Shown: one piece after another, positions 20,310-29,123 of the stretch
Layout of the letters: every line of letters begins with the position of its first letter
How positions within the stretch are numbered: the stretch's first letter is position 1
Assembly: GCA_951813605.1 (NCBI GenBank)
Contig: OX638379.1
Span: 124,001-188,000 of the forward strand
Source: an uncultured Bryobacterales bacterium
GTDB lineage: Bacteria; Acidobacteriota; Terriglobia; Bryobacterales; UBA6623
DNA: 64,000 nucleotides
Direction: 5' to 3'
Made by a program: the position numbers and the translations under genes
Notes under the pieces: generated by a model
What the model saw: the letters and a program-made list of their open reading frames with translations, nothing else
What the model was told of the DNA's origin: nothing
Databases searched by the model: none

Positions 20310-21713
20310 CTACGCAAGCAGGCCGCGAATCACCTCGCCGTGCACATCGGTCAGGCGGAAGTCGCGCCCGGCGTGGCGGAACGTAAGCTTGGTATGGTCC
20401 AAGCCCATCAAGTGCAGGATCGTGGCGTGCAGGTCGTGGAAGTGGACCTTGTTCTCGATGCTGTAATACCCGTACTCGTCGGTCTGGCCGTAGGTGATTC
20501 CGGGCTTGACACCACCGCCCCCTAGCCACATGGTGAAGCCGTGCGGGTTGTGGTCGCGTCCGTCCGCATTCTCGGCCGTCGGAGTGCGCCCGAACTCTCC
20601 GCCCCAGATCACCAGTGTCTCGTCTAGCAGGCCACGCCCCTTGAGGTCGTTGAGCAGACCTGCAATCGGCTTGTCCACCTTCGCGCACATTTTCCCTAGC
20701 TGGTTCTTCAGGTCGAAGTGGTGATCCCATCCGTTGCTGTTGCATTGCACGAACCGCACTCCGCTCTCGCTGAATCGACGCGCCATGAGGCACTGCCGCG
20801 CGAAATCCTCGGTCACGGGATCGTCAAGGCCGTAAAGCGCCTTGGTCGCGTCGGATTCGTTGGAGATGTCTTGGATCTCGGGCGCCTCGGTCTGCATGCG
20901 GAATGCGAGTTCGAACGTAGCGATGCGGCTCTCCAGTTCGCTGTCCGGGCCGGTTCGGTCCAATTGCCGGCGCGAGACCTGGGACAGCATGTCGAGTTCC
21001 AACCGCTGTAGGCGCGTCCGCTTCCCGTCTCCGATAAACGGAAACTGGGCGTCCTTTGCCTTGACGCTTCCGTAGCCGAGCGGCGTTCCCTGGTAGGCCG
21101 CGGGAAGGAACGCCGCGCCGAAATTATTCGCACCGCCTTCCGCCAGCGCTTGGCAGATTGTGATGTAGCCCGGAACATTCTGGTTTTCCGAGCCGAGCCC
21201 GTAGGTGAGCCAGGATCCCATCGCGGGCCGGATGAACGTGTCGCTGCCCGTGTGCCATTCGAGCACCGCCCCGCCGTGGCGCGGATTCGTGCAGTGCATC
21301 GAGCGGACGATCGCTAGATCGTCGACGATCCCGGCGATGTGCGGGAACAGTTCGCTGACCTCTGCGCCGCTCTCGCCATGCCGCTTGAATTCGAACGGCG
21401 AAGCGATCAGGTCGCCGCCCCGCCTCGGGAACGAGATGATGCGCGGCTTGGCGAACGGCAGGGGCTTGCCGCTGTCCCGATTCAGGATCGGCTTCGGATC
21501 GAAGGTGTCGATGTGCGACGGCCCGCCGAACATGAACAGCATGATCACGCGCTTCGCTTTGGCCGGGAAATGGGGCTGACGAACTGCGAGGGGCCCGGTC
21601 CCTGCGGCACTCTCGGCCAGCAAGGCGGACAGTGCCAGAGTGCCGAACCCTGCGCCCATCTGCTGGAGAGCCTCGCGCCGCGAGTATCTGTGGAGTTGAG
21701 CCGGAGAGTGCAT
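20310..21713 (-). CDS. DUF1501 family protein, Tat-exported (copy A)
   Basis: 467-residue DUF1501 protein, a member of the alkaline-phosphatase/sulfatase-like fold with unknown activity. The N-terminus has a Tat signal (YSRREALQQMGAGFGTLALS). Family stretches are VIMLFMFGGPSHIDTFDPKP, SMHCTNPRHGGAVLEWHTG, the SGVRFVQCNSNGWDHHFD metal-like site, VIWGGEFGRTP and a terminal DHTKLTFRHAGRDFRLTDVHG. I chose ATG 21713 over the longer frame because it is 8 bases after the stop of the DUF1553 gene upstream and gives the Tat signal at once. The two form one operon, a pairing that recurs at 32920-36850. Confidence 0.9.
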   Translation of the reverse strand: MHSPAQLHRYSRREALQQMGAGFGTLALSALLAESAAGTGPLAVRQPHFPAKAKRVIMLFMFGGPSHIDTFDPKPILNRDSGKPLPFAKPRIISFPRRGGDLIASPFEFKRHGESGAEVSELFPHIAGIVDDLAIVRSMHCTNPRHGGAVLEWHTGSDTFIRPAMGSWLTYGLGSENQNVPGYITICQALAEGGANNFGAAFLPAAYQGTPLGYGSVKAKDAQFPFIGDGKRTRLQRLELDMLSQVSRRQLDRTGPDSELESRIATFELAFRMQTEAPEIQDISNESDATKALYGLDDPVTEDFARQCLMARRFSESGVRFVQCNSNGWDHHFDLKNQLGKMCAKVDKPIAGLLNDLKGRGLLDETLVIWGGEFGRTPTAENADGRDHNPHGFTMWLGGGGVKPGITYGQTDEYGYYSIENKVHFHDLHATILHLMGLDHTKLTFRHAGRDFRLTDVHGEVIRGLLA

Positions 21714-21721
21714 CGTTTGCC

Positions 21722-24061
21722 TCACTGCAAATAGAGAAATTCGTTGGAAGAAAGCAAGACTCGGCACAGCCCTTGCCACGCGTCTGCTCGCTCCCCCGCG
21801 ACGGACTCGTAACGATCCAAGAAATCGCTCCAATCCGCTACCTCGTCCGAATTCGGCAAGCGAGAGTAGGCGATCTCGTGGGCCAGCCGTATCTTTTCCA
21901 CATTGCCGCTGGGGGCCTCGCGCTGGATCCGCTCGGCAAAGCGATCCGATGCCTCCTCCACGAGATCGGAGTTCATCATGAACAGCGCCTGCGGAGCTAC
22001 CATGGTCGCCCCGCGTCTGCCATTGGATGTCGATGGACTGGCGAAGTCGAACGCCGCGAACACTTCGTAGAGCGCGCTTCGCAGGACGGGAAGGTATACG
22101 CTGCGCTGCTGTGACTCGTAAAGGACGGGGTCGCGCGAGAACGCCATCGCATTGAGGTTGGTGAAGTTCTTGTGCGGCATCGTCTTGCCGCCCATTGCCG
22201 TGTCGAGGCGATCCGACACGGCCAGAAGGCTGTCACGAAGTGCTTCGGCCTCCATGCGCCGGCGGTTGGCTCGCCAGAGCAGGCGGTTCTCCGGATCGAT
22301 CTCGGACGACGCTCGCGAGCGGATGGCTGCTTGCCGGTAAGCGTCCGAAAGCATCATCAGTCGGTGCATGGACTTTGCTGACCAGCCACTCTCCACGAAG
22401 CGCAGCGCCAGCCAGTCCAGCAGTTCGGGATGGTCCGGTCGGTCGCCAAGCGTTCCGAAGTTATCCGTCGTTCGGACGATGCCCTGTCCGAAGTGCCACT
22501 TCCAGATGCGATTGACCATCACCCGCGCGGTCAACGGGTGATCGGCCTTGGTCAGCCAGTTCGCTAGTTCGAGGCGGCCGCTGCTGTGGGTGCTGATCGG
22601 CGATTGGTCCTCGCCCGCAAGAATCGCGGGAAACTGGCGCGGCGCGAGATCCCCCGGAGTCAGGTGGCTTCCCCGTATCATTACCGGGAGGTCCTCGACT
22701 TCTCCCTCGCTGACTGCCATGGCCTTCGGTATCTCGAAGTATTCGTCAAGCGCGTCTTCAAGGGCCTCTTGCTGGGCATTCACGACGCGTTTGGGAGTCG
22801 TCGCGCGGTTGTAATTCGTCACGAAATCGCTGTGATAGTCGAACCGCCGCTCGATCTCTGACAGCTTGCGATCCGCTTCCGGCCCTGCAAGAGCGGTCGC
22901 ATTGAGTTTGGAGGTGACGCGGTATGTGAGCACTGTCTTCGTGCTAGTAAACATTCCAAGCAGCGCATAGTAGTCGTAGCTGCGGATCGGATCGAACTTG
23001 TGGTCGTGGCAGCGCGCGCAATCAACCGAGAGCCCGAGGAACGCCCGCGAAGTGGTCGCCAGCTGCTCGTCCGCGAAGTCGAGCTGCTGCTTGACTGGAT
23101 CATCCTCGCCGACCATCTTGGGCCCGAGCATGAGAAACCCGGTGGCGATCAGTCCCTCAGCCCGGTTGTCGTCACCCCAGCTGGTGATCACGTCCCCAGC
23201 TATTTGCTCGCGAAGGAATTGATCGTAGGGCTTGTCCTCGTTGAATGCCCGGATGACATAGTCGCGGTAGCGCCAAGCGTCACCGTGGACGATGTTGTCG
23301 TCCATCCCATTGCTGTCCGCATAGCGGGCCACATCGAGCCAGTGACGCCCCCAGCGCTCACCATAGCGAGGGGATGAAAGCAAGCGGTCGACGACCCGTA
23401 CGAACGCGTCGCCCGACTCGTCCGCTACGAAGTCTCGAACCTCGGCGGGAGTCGGAGGCAACCCGTGCAGATCCATCGTCGCCCTACGGAGCAAAGTCCC
23501 CTTGTCCGCTTGCGGAGCGGGCTCGAGACCCACTCCTGCGAGTCTTGCTTGTATGAACGCGTCGATCACCGTGTCCCCGCCTTCGGGCGCGGGGGGGTCA
23601 CGCATAGGCCGGAAGGCCCAGTGGGACCGCTCTTCCTCGGTGAATTCGGAACTGCGTCGCTCATCACGGGGCTTCGGCACCGCCTTGGGAGTCGCATTCG
23701 GCCAATGCGCACCGCTATTCACCCACCGAGTTAGCGCCGTGACCTCGGCAATCGGAAGCTTCGCTTTGGGCGGCATTTGCAACGAAGTGTCGTGATTGAC
23801 GGCATGAATAAGCAGGCTTCGGTCCGCCTGTCCGGGAACGATCGCCGGACCGGACCGCCCCCCGCGGAGCATGCCCTCTAGAGAGTCCAGCCGCAAGCCC
23901 GCCTGACCCTCGGCCGCATGCGGCCCGTGACAGGGGTAGCAGTTATTCGCTAGGATCGGGCGAACTCGCTTCTCGAAGAAGTCGGGGCCATCCGCCAAGG
24001 CAGAACTCGCCGTAGCTGCGTGCAATGCCGCAGTGAACCAAGCTGCGAAGCGCAGCGCCAT
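21722..24061 (-). CDS. DUF1549/DUF1553 planctomycete cytochrome C protein (copy A)
   Basis: 779-residue exported protein. After a signal peptide comes the PSCyt1 cytochrome domain with heme site CYPCH at residues 41-45, then DUF1549 (IDAFIQARL, RRATMDLHGLPPTPAEV, DVARYADSNG) and, further on, a second motif DCARCHDHKFDPI. DUF1553 forms the C-terminal half (LANWLTKADHPLTARVMVNRIWKWHFG). The presumed role is electron transfer or an unknown redox reaction in the periplasm together with its DUF1501 partner. The start codon lies only 20 bases from that of the divergent SSS transporter at 24082, so the two promoters must overlap each other or the coding starts. Confidence 0.9.
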   Translation of the reverse strand: MALRFAAWFTAALHAATASSALADGPDFFEKRVRPILANNCYPCHGPHAAEGQAGLRLDSLEGMLRGGRSGPAIVPGQADRSLLIHAVNHDTSLQMPPKAKLPIAEVTALTRWVNSGAHWPNATPKAVPKPRDERRSSEFTEEERSHWAFRPMRDPPAPEGGDTVIDAFIQARLAGVGLEPAPQADKGTLLRRATMDLHGLPPTPAEVRDFVADESGDAFVRVVDRLLSSPRYGERWGRHWLDVARYADSNGMDDNIVHGDAWRYRDYVIRAFNEDKPYDQFLREQIAGDVITSWGDDNRAEGLIATGFLMLGPKMVGEDDPVKQQLDFADEQLATTSRAFLGLSVDCARCHDHKFDPIRSYDYYALLGMFTSTKTVLTYRVTSKLNATALAGPEADRKLSEIERRFDYHSDFVTNYNRATTPKRVVNAQQEALEDALDEYFEIPKAMAVSEGEVEDLPVMIRGSHLTPGDLAPRQFPAILAGEDQSPISTHSSGRLELANWLTKADHPLTARVMVNRIWKWHFGQGIVRTTDNFGTLGDRPDHPELLDWLALRFVESGWSAKSMHRLMMLSDAYRQAAIRSRASSEIDPENRLLWRANRRRMEAEALRDSLLAVSDRLDTAMGGKTMPHKNFTNLNAMAFSRDPVLYESQQRSVYLPVLRSALYEVFAAFDFASPSTSNGRRGATMVAPQALFMMNSDLVEEASDRFAERIQREAPSGNVEKIRLAHEIAYSRLPNSDEVADWSDFLDRYESVAGERADAWQGLCRVLLSSNEFLYLQ

Positions 24062-24081
24062 AGCTCCAATGAAAGCCTAGC

Positions 24082-25833
24082 ATGAGCCTGCTCGATTGGA
24101 TCATCATCGTCGCACTCAACGGAGGCATCATCCTCTACGGAATCCTCCGCGGGCGCGGGACCAAGACGACCGTCGATTGGTTTCTGGCTGGACGGACCTT
24201 GCCGTGGTGGATGATCGGCTTGTCCCTTTACGCCACGGTCATCGATGCCAGCGATCTCGTCGCGGATTCAGGCGGCACATACGCGGTTGGAGTGAGCTAC
24301 CTAGTGGCTAATTGGGTTGGCGTGACCGGAGGCTGGGCGCTACTCGCCAATTGGATTGCCGTGCCGATGTACCGGACGGGCATGTATACGAATGCCGAGT
24401 ATCTCGAAGCCAGATTCGGACTCGCGGCACGAGTCATATCCGCATTGGTTCAGGCCCTCTACCGCACGCTGGTGCTGGGCATCATCGCCACGACGCTCTA
24501 TCTCGTGCTCGCGATCGTCGGGGGGTGGGGGCCGTCCGCTTGGTGGGGAGTGATTGCGATCGCGGCATTGGCCACCGCTTACACCGCCTTCGGCGGGTTG
24601 AGGTCCGTCGCGACCACGGACGCCCTGCAGAGCGTGATCATGGTCGCCTCGTCAATCGCGCTTTTTCTCGCTGCATGGGTTGCTGTCGGGGGCTGGGGCG
24701 GCATGGAGTCCAAGCTCGAAGAGCACCAGCAGGGCCTTGCGACGCAACTTCTTCACGTCGGCAGTGACAATGTGGCGCGGCAGTCCGTTGCAGAGGAATC
24801 TTCCGAGACCGTTGAGCGCATACTCCTGTCCGGGGGCCGCCACGATGTCGATGCGGCGGAGGTTGTTACCACGACTCCCGCCTGGCTCGCCGCGTTGGCG
24901 TGGCTGATCATCGGTCTCAGTTACGCCGTCGTCAACCACACGCAGTCGATGCGGCTGTTCGGAGCCCGAACGGAATGGGACATGCGGATGGCCGTTGTCG
25001 TTTCCGGGCTGGTCCTGCTTGGCGCGACGTTCACCAACCTCATGATCGGCGTGATGGGCCGGGCTCTCTATCCCGACCCAAGCCTGATGCCGCTCGCGTC
25101 CTCGCTCCAGCTCCGCGATTCGGTGTTCCCGCTACTTGTCACCGAGCTCACTTCCTCTGGGGTGCGGGGCCTCGTCGTCGCGGGAGTCGTCGCCGCATGT
25201 TTTTCCACTTTCGATTCGATAGGCTCGACCGTGCCCTCGCTGCTTGTGCGGGATATCTATGCGCGGCTGTTCGTCAAGGATCGTGAAGATCGCTACTATG
25301 TCGCGGCGAGCCGCTTGCTAACCCCGCTCGTAATATTCGGCTCGTTTGCGTTCGTCCCGCTCCTGCTGCAAGAGCGGGGAATGTTATTGGTATTTCTTGA
25401 CTGGGTCGGAGCCTTCGTGGTGCCCTTGCTGGCTGTCTACCTGATGGGTTCCTTCACCCGCGTCCATAGGTCCAGCGCGGTTGTGGGCTTGACGGTCGGT
25501 ATCTTCTACGGCACGCTCAAACTGCTCGCGCCGTTCGTCGCGCTGCGATTCGGCGTTGCTATCCTGCCTCCGATTCTGGTCAATAACTACGCCAGCACCG
25601 TTGCCAGCTTGGTCCTCACGGCCGGAGCCATGCTGGCGGCGACTGCCGTCCGCGGGCGGGAGCCGGCACGGGAACCGCGGAGACTCGATCCCGAAGGCTG
25701 GCTGCGTGCGAGCCAACTTCGGGTCAAGGCGCTCGAACCACGCGGTCTGAACCGCGGCCTAACGCTTCCAGTGCTACTCGGCCTAGCGGTGGTTTCAATT
25801 GGAGCGGTGTTGAGCTTCGTGGTCTTCTGGTAG
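24082..25833 (+). CDS. sodium:solute symporter (SSS) family transporter
   Basis: 583-residue inner-membrane protein of the SSS family with about 13 predicted hydrophobic segments. It begins SLLDWIIIVALNGGIILYGI. Family signs are GRGTKTTVDWFLAGRTLPWW, DASDLVADSGGTYAVG, AEYLEARFG and TAFGGLRSVATTDALQ, all typical of sugar or sugar-acid/Na+ symporters. The substrate is unknown. An enolase-superfamily enzyme follows 62 bases downstream on the same strand and probably acts on the imported compound or its derivative. I see no SD before ATG 24082. Confidence 0.9.
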   Translation: MSLLDWIIIVALNGGIILYGILRGRGTKTTVDWFLAGRTLPWWMIGLSLYATVIDASDLVADSGGTYAVGVSYLVANWVGVTGGWALLANWIAVPMYRTGMYTNAEYLEARFGLAARVISALVQALYRTLVLGIIATTLYLVLAIVGGWGPSAWWGVIAIAALATAYTAFGGLRSVATTDALQSVIMVASSIALFLAAWVAVGGWGGMESKLEEHQQGLATQLLHVGSDNVARQSVAEESSETVERILLSGGRHDVDAAEVVTTTPAWLAALAWLIIGLSYAVVNHTQSMRLFGARTEWDMRMAVVVSGLVLLGATFTNLMIGVMGRALYPDPSLMPLASSLQLRDSVFPLLVTELTSSGVRGLVVAGVVAACFSTFDSIGSTVPSLLVRDIYARLFVKDREDRYYVAASRLLTPLVIFGSFAFVPLLLQERGMLLVFLDWVGAFVVPLLAVYLMGSFTRVHRSSAVVGLTVGIFYGTLKLLAPFVALRFGVAILPPILVNNYASTVASLVLTAGAMLAATAVRGREPAREPRRLDPEGWLRASQLRVKALEPRGLNRGLTLPVLLGLAVVSIGAVLSFVVFW

Positions 25834-25895
25834 CCTTGCTACCAAGTCCCGTCGTGCGAGGCTTTCGAGCCCGCGCCGTCGGCACGCCTTCCGCA

Positions 25896-27050
25896 ATGAA
25901 GATTCGGGAAATCGAAGTAATCAACCTGCGGTTCGAATATCCGTCCGGACGGCGCTTCCGGTACGCCGGCGGCGTTTGCACCGGTCGCTTGACGAGCTTG
26001 GTCAAGGTGCATTCCGACGAGGGACTCGTCGGGATCGGTTCCGTGTACTCGCATCCGGACTTGGTCCGCAAAATCATCGAAGAGCACCTGGGGCCAGCCC
26101 TCGTTGGCGAGGATCCCCTTGAAATCGAACGGCTCTGGAACCGGTGCTATGTACTGACGCGATGGTACGGGCGCAAGGGCGCTGCGGTCTCGGCGCTCGG
26201 GGGAATCGACATCGCTCTTTGGGATTTGAAGGGCAAGGCGGTCGGCAAGCGGATTTGCGACATGATCGGACCGGCTAGAAAGCAGGTGCCGGCATACGCG
26301 AGCGGGCTCCTTTGGAAGAGCGGGGCAGCTGAACTGCGCGACGAAGCTCAGCGGCATCTTGCGGCTGGGTTCTGGGGAATGAAGATGCGGTTGGGGCGCA
26401 GCCTCGGCTATGACCGAGCCGGCCTGCGCGCGGTTCGCAATGCTGTGGGGACTGATGTCCGCCTTATGGTGGACGGGAACGCTCGCTACTCGCTGGACGA
26501 GGCTCGTTCCATGGTGCCGGAATTTCGAGACGCGGGGATCTTCTGGCTCGAAGAGCCATTCGCGCCGGAGAATCCGCAGGCGTTTCTGTCACTACGGCCT
26601 GAAATCGAAGGCATCCCACTCGCCGCTGGCGAGAACGAGTTCGGCTACCAAGGCTTCTCGGAGTTGATCGACCACGGAGTGGTGCAGATTGCGCAGCCCG
26701 ACTGCTGTCGCTGCGGCGGTTTGACCGAGGCCTTGCGAATTGCCGCGCACGCGGAAGAGCGCAGAGTCCAGATCGCGCCCCACACGTGGAGTGATGCCGT
26801 GGCCCTGACGGCGAACATGCACCTAGTTTCGACAGTGCCCGGTGCATTGACGATCGAGGTCGATCAGACAGGGAATCCGTTCATCGACGACTTGCTAGTC
26901 GGCGGACCTCGCCTCGAGGAAGGGTATGCCGTGGTGCCTGAAACGCCCGGCCTAGGGATTGACCTCGATGAAGATGTCGTGGCCAAGTACACGGTGCCGC
27001 GAGGCCAAGCGACACCGCCAGGCAACTATTCCGACATGGTCTTCCAATAG
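25896..27050 (+). CDS. enolase-superfamily (mandelate racemase-like) dehydratase or racemase
   Basis: 384-residue member of the mandelate racemase/muconate-lactonizing family, likely a sugar-acid dehydratase. By alignment to the mandelate racemase pattern, the acid/base K-x-K motif is K163-M-R165 (Arg replaces the second Lys). Metal ligands are D193 (VDGN), E219 or E220 (LEEP) and E246 (GENE), and the Asp/His pair is D269 (QPDC) and H296 (APHTW). Start ATG 25896 gives MKIREIEVINLRF, the family's usual start; the longer frame from 25836 lies in the transporter gap. Probably co-transcribed with the SSS transporter. The exact substrate is not readable. Confidence 0.85.
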   Translation: MKIREIEVINLRFEYPSGRRFRYAGGVCTGRLTSLVKVHSDEGLVGIGSVYSHPDLVRKIIEEHLGPALVGEDPLEIERLWNRCYVLTRWYGRKGAAVSALGGIDIALWDLKGKAVGKRICDMIGPARKQVPAYASGLLWKSGAAELRDEAQRHLAAGFWGMKMRLGRSLGYDRAGLRAVRNAVGTDVRLMVDGNARYSLDEARSMVPEFRDAGIFWLEEPFAPENPQAFLSLRPEIEGIPLAAGENEFGYQGFSELIDHGVVQIAQPDCCRCGGLTEALRIAAHAEERRVQIAPHTWSDAVALTANMHLVSTVPGALTIEVDQTGNPFIDDLLVGGPRLEEGYAVVPETPGLGIDLDEDVVAKYTVPRGQATPPGNYSDMVFQ

Positions 27051-27850
27051 GAGCGGGTCTCCGAATCATGGCGTGCCGTGAGGAGTCTCGCCGTCTCAAG
27101 AACGTCTGCCCGCTCCAGAAAATCTTCTCCAAACGCTCCGTGTGATGGAGTACGAGCCATGCGTCCGCGGCCTTGGGACTGCGAAAGTGGCGTTCCCTTA
27201 AACGGTATTGCCGAGCTGGGGCTACTGGCATTGCGTTGAGCTCCGGATCCAGCAATCGAACTCTACTATCGTCGCCAGATCACGGATGGACCCTGCTTGT
27301 GCCAATTTGAAGCCAGCGTCCTTGGCGGGGCAGATTCCATCGGGCGAGATGGTTCGAAATGCCTTAGATCCTTTGATGCCAGCATCGTTCGAGAATGGCC
27401 GTAGCGAGCACAGCGCCGTGCTGCAACAAGACCGAGTAACCGTGATTCCAATCATTGATGCCGTTGGCAAGTCAGCACCATTTGAGGATTTGCCACCGAC
27501 CATGCCACGCTCTGCTGTAGGGATATAGGCGAAATGCAGATACGCGTTGTTTCATGGCAAGCAATGGAATGTACAGCGGCCCTTACTCCGATACAGGGAT
27601 AGACTCGCGGACGCTCTTGGAGCGTGGATTTGCGAATTGTACGATGAGCATTGCAACAGCCCTAGGCGGAGCAACGAAACTAACGGCAATATTCGCTGAC
27701 TTCGATCAGCTGGGGCCTGGCAAGCCCTGGTTGGTTCCGCGGTCGGCTGCATGCTCGCTGCGTCACCTGCAATTGCGTGCTTACAAGTTTTCTCTCCGGC
27801 CATCAACTGGCTCGAGATTGATTAGACTGCGTTCGTTTCGGCCGCGCGCA
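27051..27850. other. 800 bases without a recognisable gene
   Basis: Short frames on both strands (such as 27208-27528 plus and 27222-27503 minus) carry no motif that I recognise and no good ribosome site. The composition is somewhat more AT-rich than neighbouring genes. Possibly a decayed gene. Confidence 0.5.
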
Positions 27851-28306
27851 CTAGTATGTCGTCCACGTATCCAGCAATGCCGGCGGCAATTTGGGCTTGG
27901 GTCTGTCTGGAGTGAAATTTGACGCAAGGTATTCGTAGAGTGTCTTGAACTCGGTGTCGTTGAGTCCCTCAACTCTCTCCCGATGCTCGAGACTGTTTCT
28001 GTACCAAGCCCCCTCGTCCATGGGCAACACTAGGATCGGCACGAGCACATGGCAGCTCTGGCAATTATCCAGGACCAAATCGCGCCCGGTGCCGTCGGGG
28101 AAGACATCCTTGATATTGAATGCCGACCAGTCGTCGGATTGTCCCTCGAACGCTGCGTTCTCCGGAGCGTTGGGCGGTGCATCGTCGCAGTAGGCAAAGG
28201 CGATGCCGGCCACCAGGGCGAGCGCCGCAGAAGCGGCCCTGAACCGCTGTGCGGTGGCCATGAACACGGACTGCGGATTAGGGCGATGCGACTTCTCGGG
28301 AACCAT
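27851..28306 (-). CDS. small c-type cytochrome (second of a tandem pair)
   Basis: 151-residue single-heme cytochrome c with CQSCH at residues 82-86 preceded by VFPDGTGRDLVLDN. A hydrophobic segment (ASAALALVAGIAFAYC) suggests export, perhaps as a lipoprotein, though the lipobox is poor. The start codon overlaps the previous gene's stop (TGATG at 28304-28308), which supports ATG 28306 and translational coupling; an internal ATG at 28261 would give a shorter signal. The FPxGxGRxLVLxxCxxCH core and the ending YEYLASNF match the upstream cytochrome, so the two are paralogs. It probably passes electrons from the partner E1-type enzyme (inference). Confidence 0.8.
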   Translation of the reverse strand: MVPEKSHRPNPQSVFMATAQRFRAASAALALVAGIAFAYCDDAPPNAPENAAFEGQSDDWSAFNIKDVFPDGTGRDLVLDNCQSCHVLVPILVLPMDEGAWYRNSLEHRERVEGLNDTEFKTLYEYLASNFTPDRPKPKLPPALLDTWTTY

Positions 28307-28716
28307 CAGAATGGTGTGCAGCCGCCTTCCAGGAACTGTGGCGGAACGAGAGGTTCCGGTTTGGCGTCATTGAAATTGTCGCTGAGATAGGCGAACAGAA
28401 CGTTGTAATCTGCATCGCTCATGTCGGAAACCTTGTCGCGGTGATCTTCCTTGAGGTTCGCCCACCGGGCTTGAGTCCGTTGGCCAATTGCCGAGCATGC
28501 AGCTGCGTGGCAGGCTCCGCAGGTGTCGAGCACCATGGACCGTCCCAAGCCTTCCGGGAAGATCTCTGCCAGGGACGCCGGTGCTGTGGGCGCAGCGGCA
28601 GGTTCCAAGGATTCGCCTGCAGCAGCCGTGTCCTGCTCGGACGTTCCACCGCAGCCTGACAGAAACAAGATCACTGCGGTTGCTAGGATCTGCAAGACTT
28701 TCAGATCAATCGACAT
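28306..28716 (-). CDS. small lipoprotein c-type cytochrome
   Basis: 136 residues. The signal sequence ends in a lipobox, ILFLSGC, with Cys22 as the anchoring residue. Then come an Ala/Pro/Thr-rich linker (AAAPTAPAS) and a single heme c site CGACH at 66-70 within FPEGLGRSMVLDTCGACH. The C-terminus (DADYNVLFAYLSDNF) is like that of the next cytochrome. The start ATG 28716 lies inside the end of the zinc-ribbon gene (11-base overlap), so the operon is tightly packed. The predicted place is the periplasmic face of a membrane. Confidence 0.85.
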   Translation of the reverse strand: MSIDLKVLQILATAVILFLSGCGGTSEQDTAAAGESLEPAAAPTAPASLAEIFPEGLGRSMVLDTCGACHAAACSAIGQRTQARWANLKEDHRDKVSDMSDADYNVLFAYLSDNFNDAKPEPLVPPQFLEGGCTPF

Positions 28717-29068
28717 ACACGTCCTCCGGAATGGTTTTGGGTACTCTGATGCGGCCTTGGAGAGAGAAGACAGGCACCAGAATCTCGGATTTGGCCAGCC
28801 GCGTCGGAAAACCTTCCTCTGCGAGCCGTCGGAGTGCGTCGCTTACAGGCCCGTCGTAGTACTGCTCGTTGCATGCGGTGCAGACTTGTGCCGGTATGTC
28901 CTCCACGATAGCGACCCGGTCTCCTTGCCAGATCGCAGTGCGCATGGTCTTGGCGATCATGCTCTTGTTGCACCGCGGGCATACCGCGGCGACCGTGGGC
29001 TCTGGCTCTGGCGACACAGCTTGTTGTGCATCCGCTCGGACAGGAAGGGATGGAACCGGCAACTCCAA
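28706..29068 (-). CDS. YgiT-type zinc-ribbon protein
   Basis: 120-residue protein with a YgiT-type zinc site: CPRCN (C30, C33) and QVCTACNEQYYD (C63, C66), separated by a IWQGDRVAIVEDIPA segment. YgiT domains are known from the antitoxin MqsA, but here there is no C-terminal helix-turn-helix and no toxin partner; the C-terminus reads VPVFSLQGRIRVPKTIPEDV. It lies 55 bases after the E1 beta gene and overlaps the cytochrome gene by 11 bases. A role in the operon is unknown; a zinc chaperone or regulator is a guess. Confidence 0.7.
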   Translation of the reverse strand: MELPVPSLPVRADAQQAVSPEPEPTVAAVCPRCNKSMIAKTMRTAIWQGDRVAIVEDIPAQVCTACNEQYYDGPVSDALRRLAEEGFPTRLAKSEILVPVFSLQGRIRVPKTIPEDVYVD

Positions 29069-29123
29069 AGCATAGCGATTCCCCGAGGCAGCTACGCCCG
29101 ATCACAACCTTTTCCGTTCCGGC

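Noticed and set aside
28706..29068. MqsRA-type toxin-antitoxin system
   Set aside because: Only the zinc ribbon is similar; there is no toxin gene and no DNA-binding tail.
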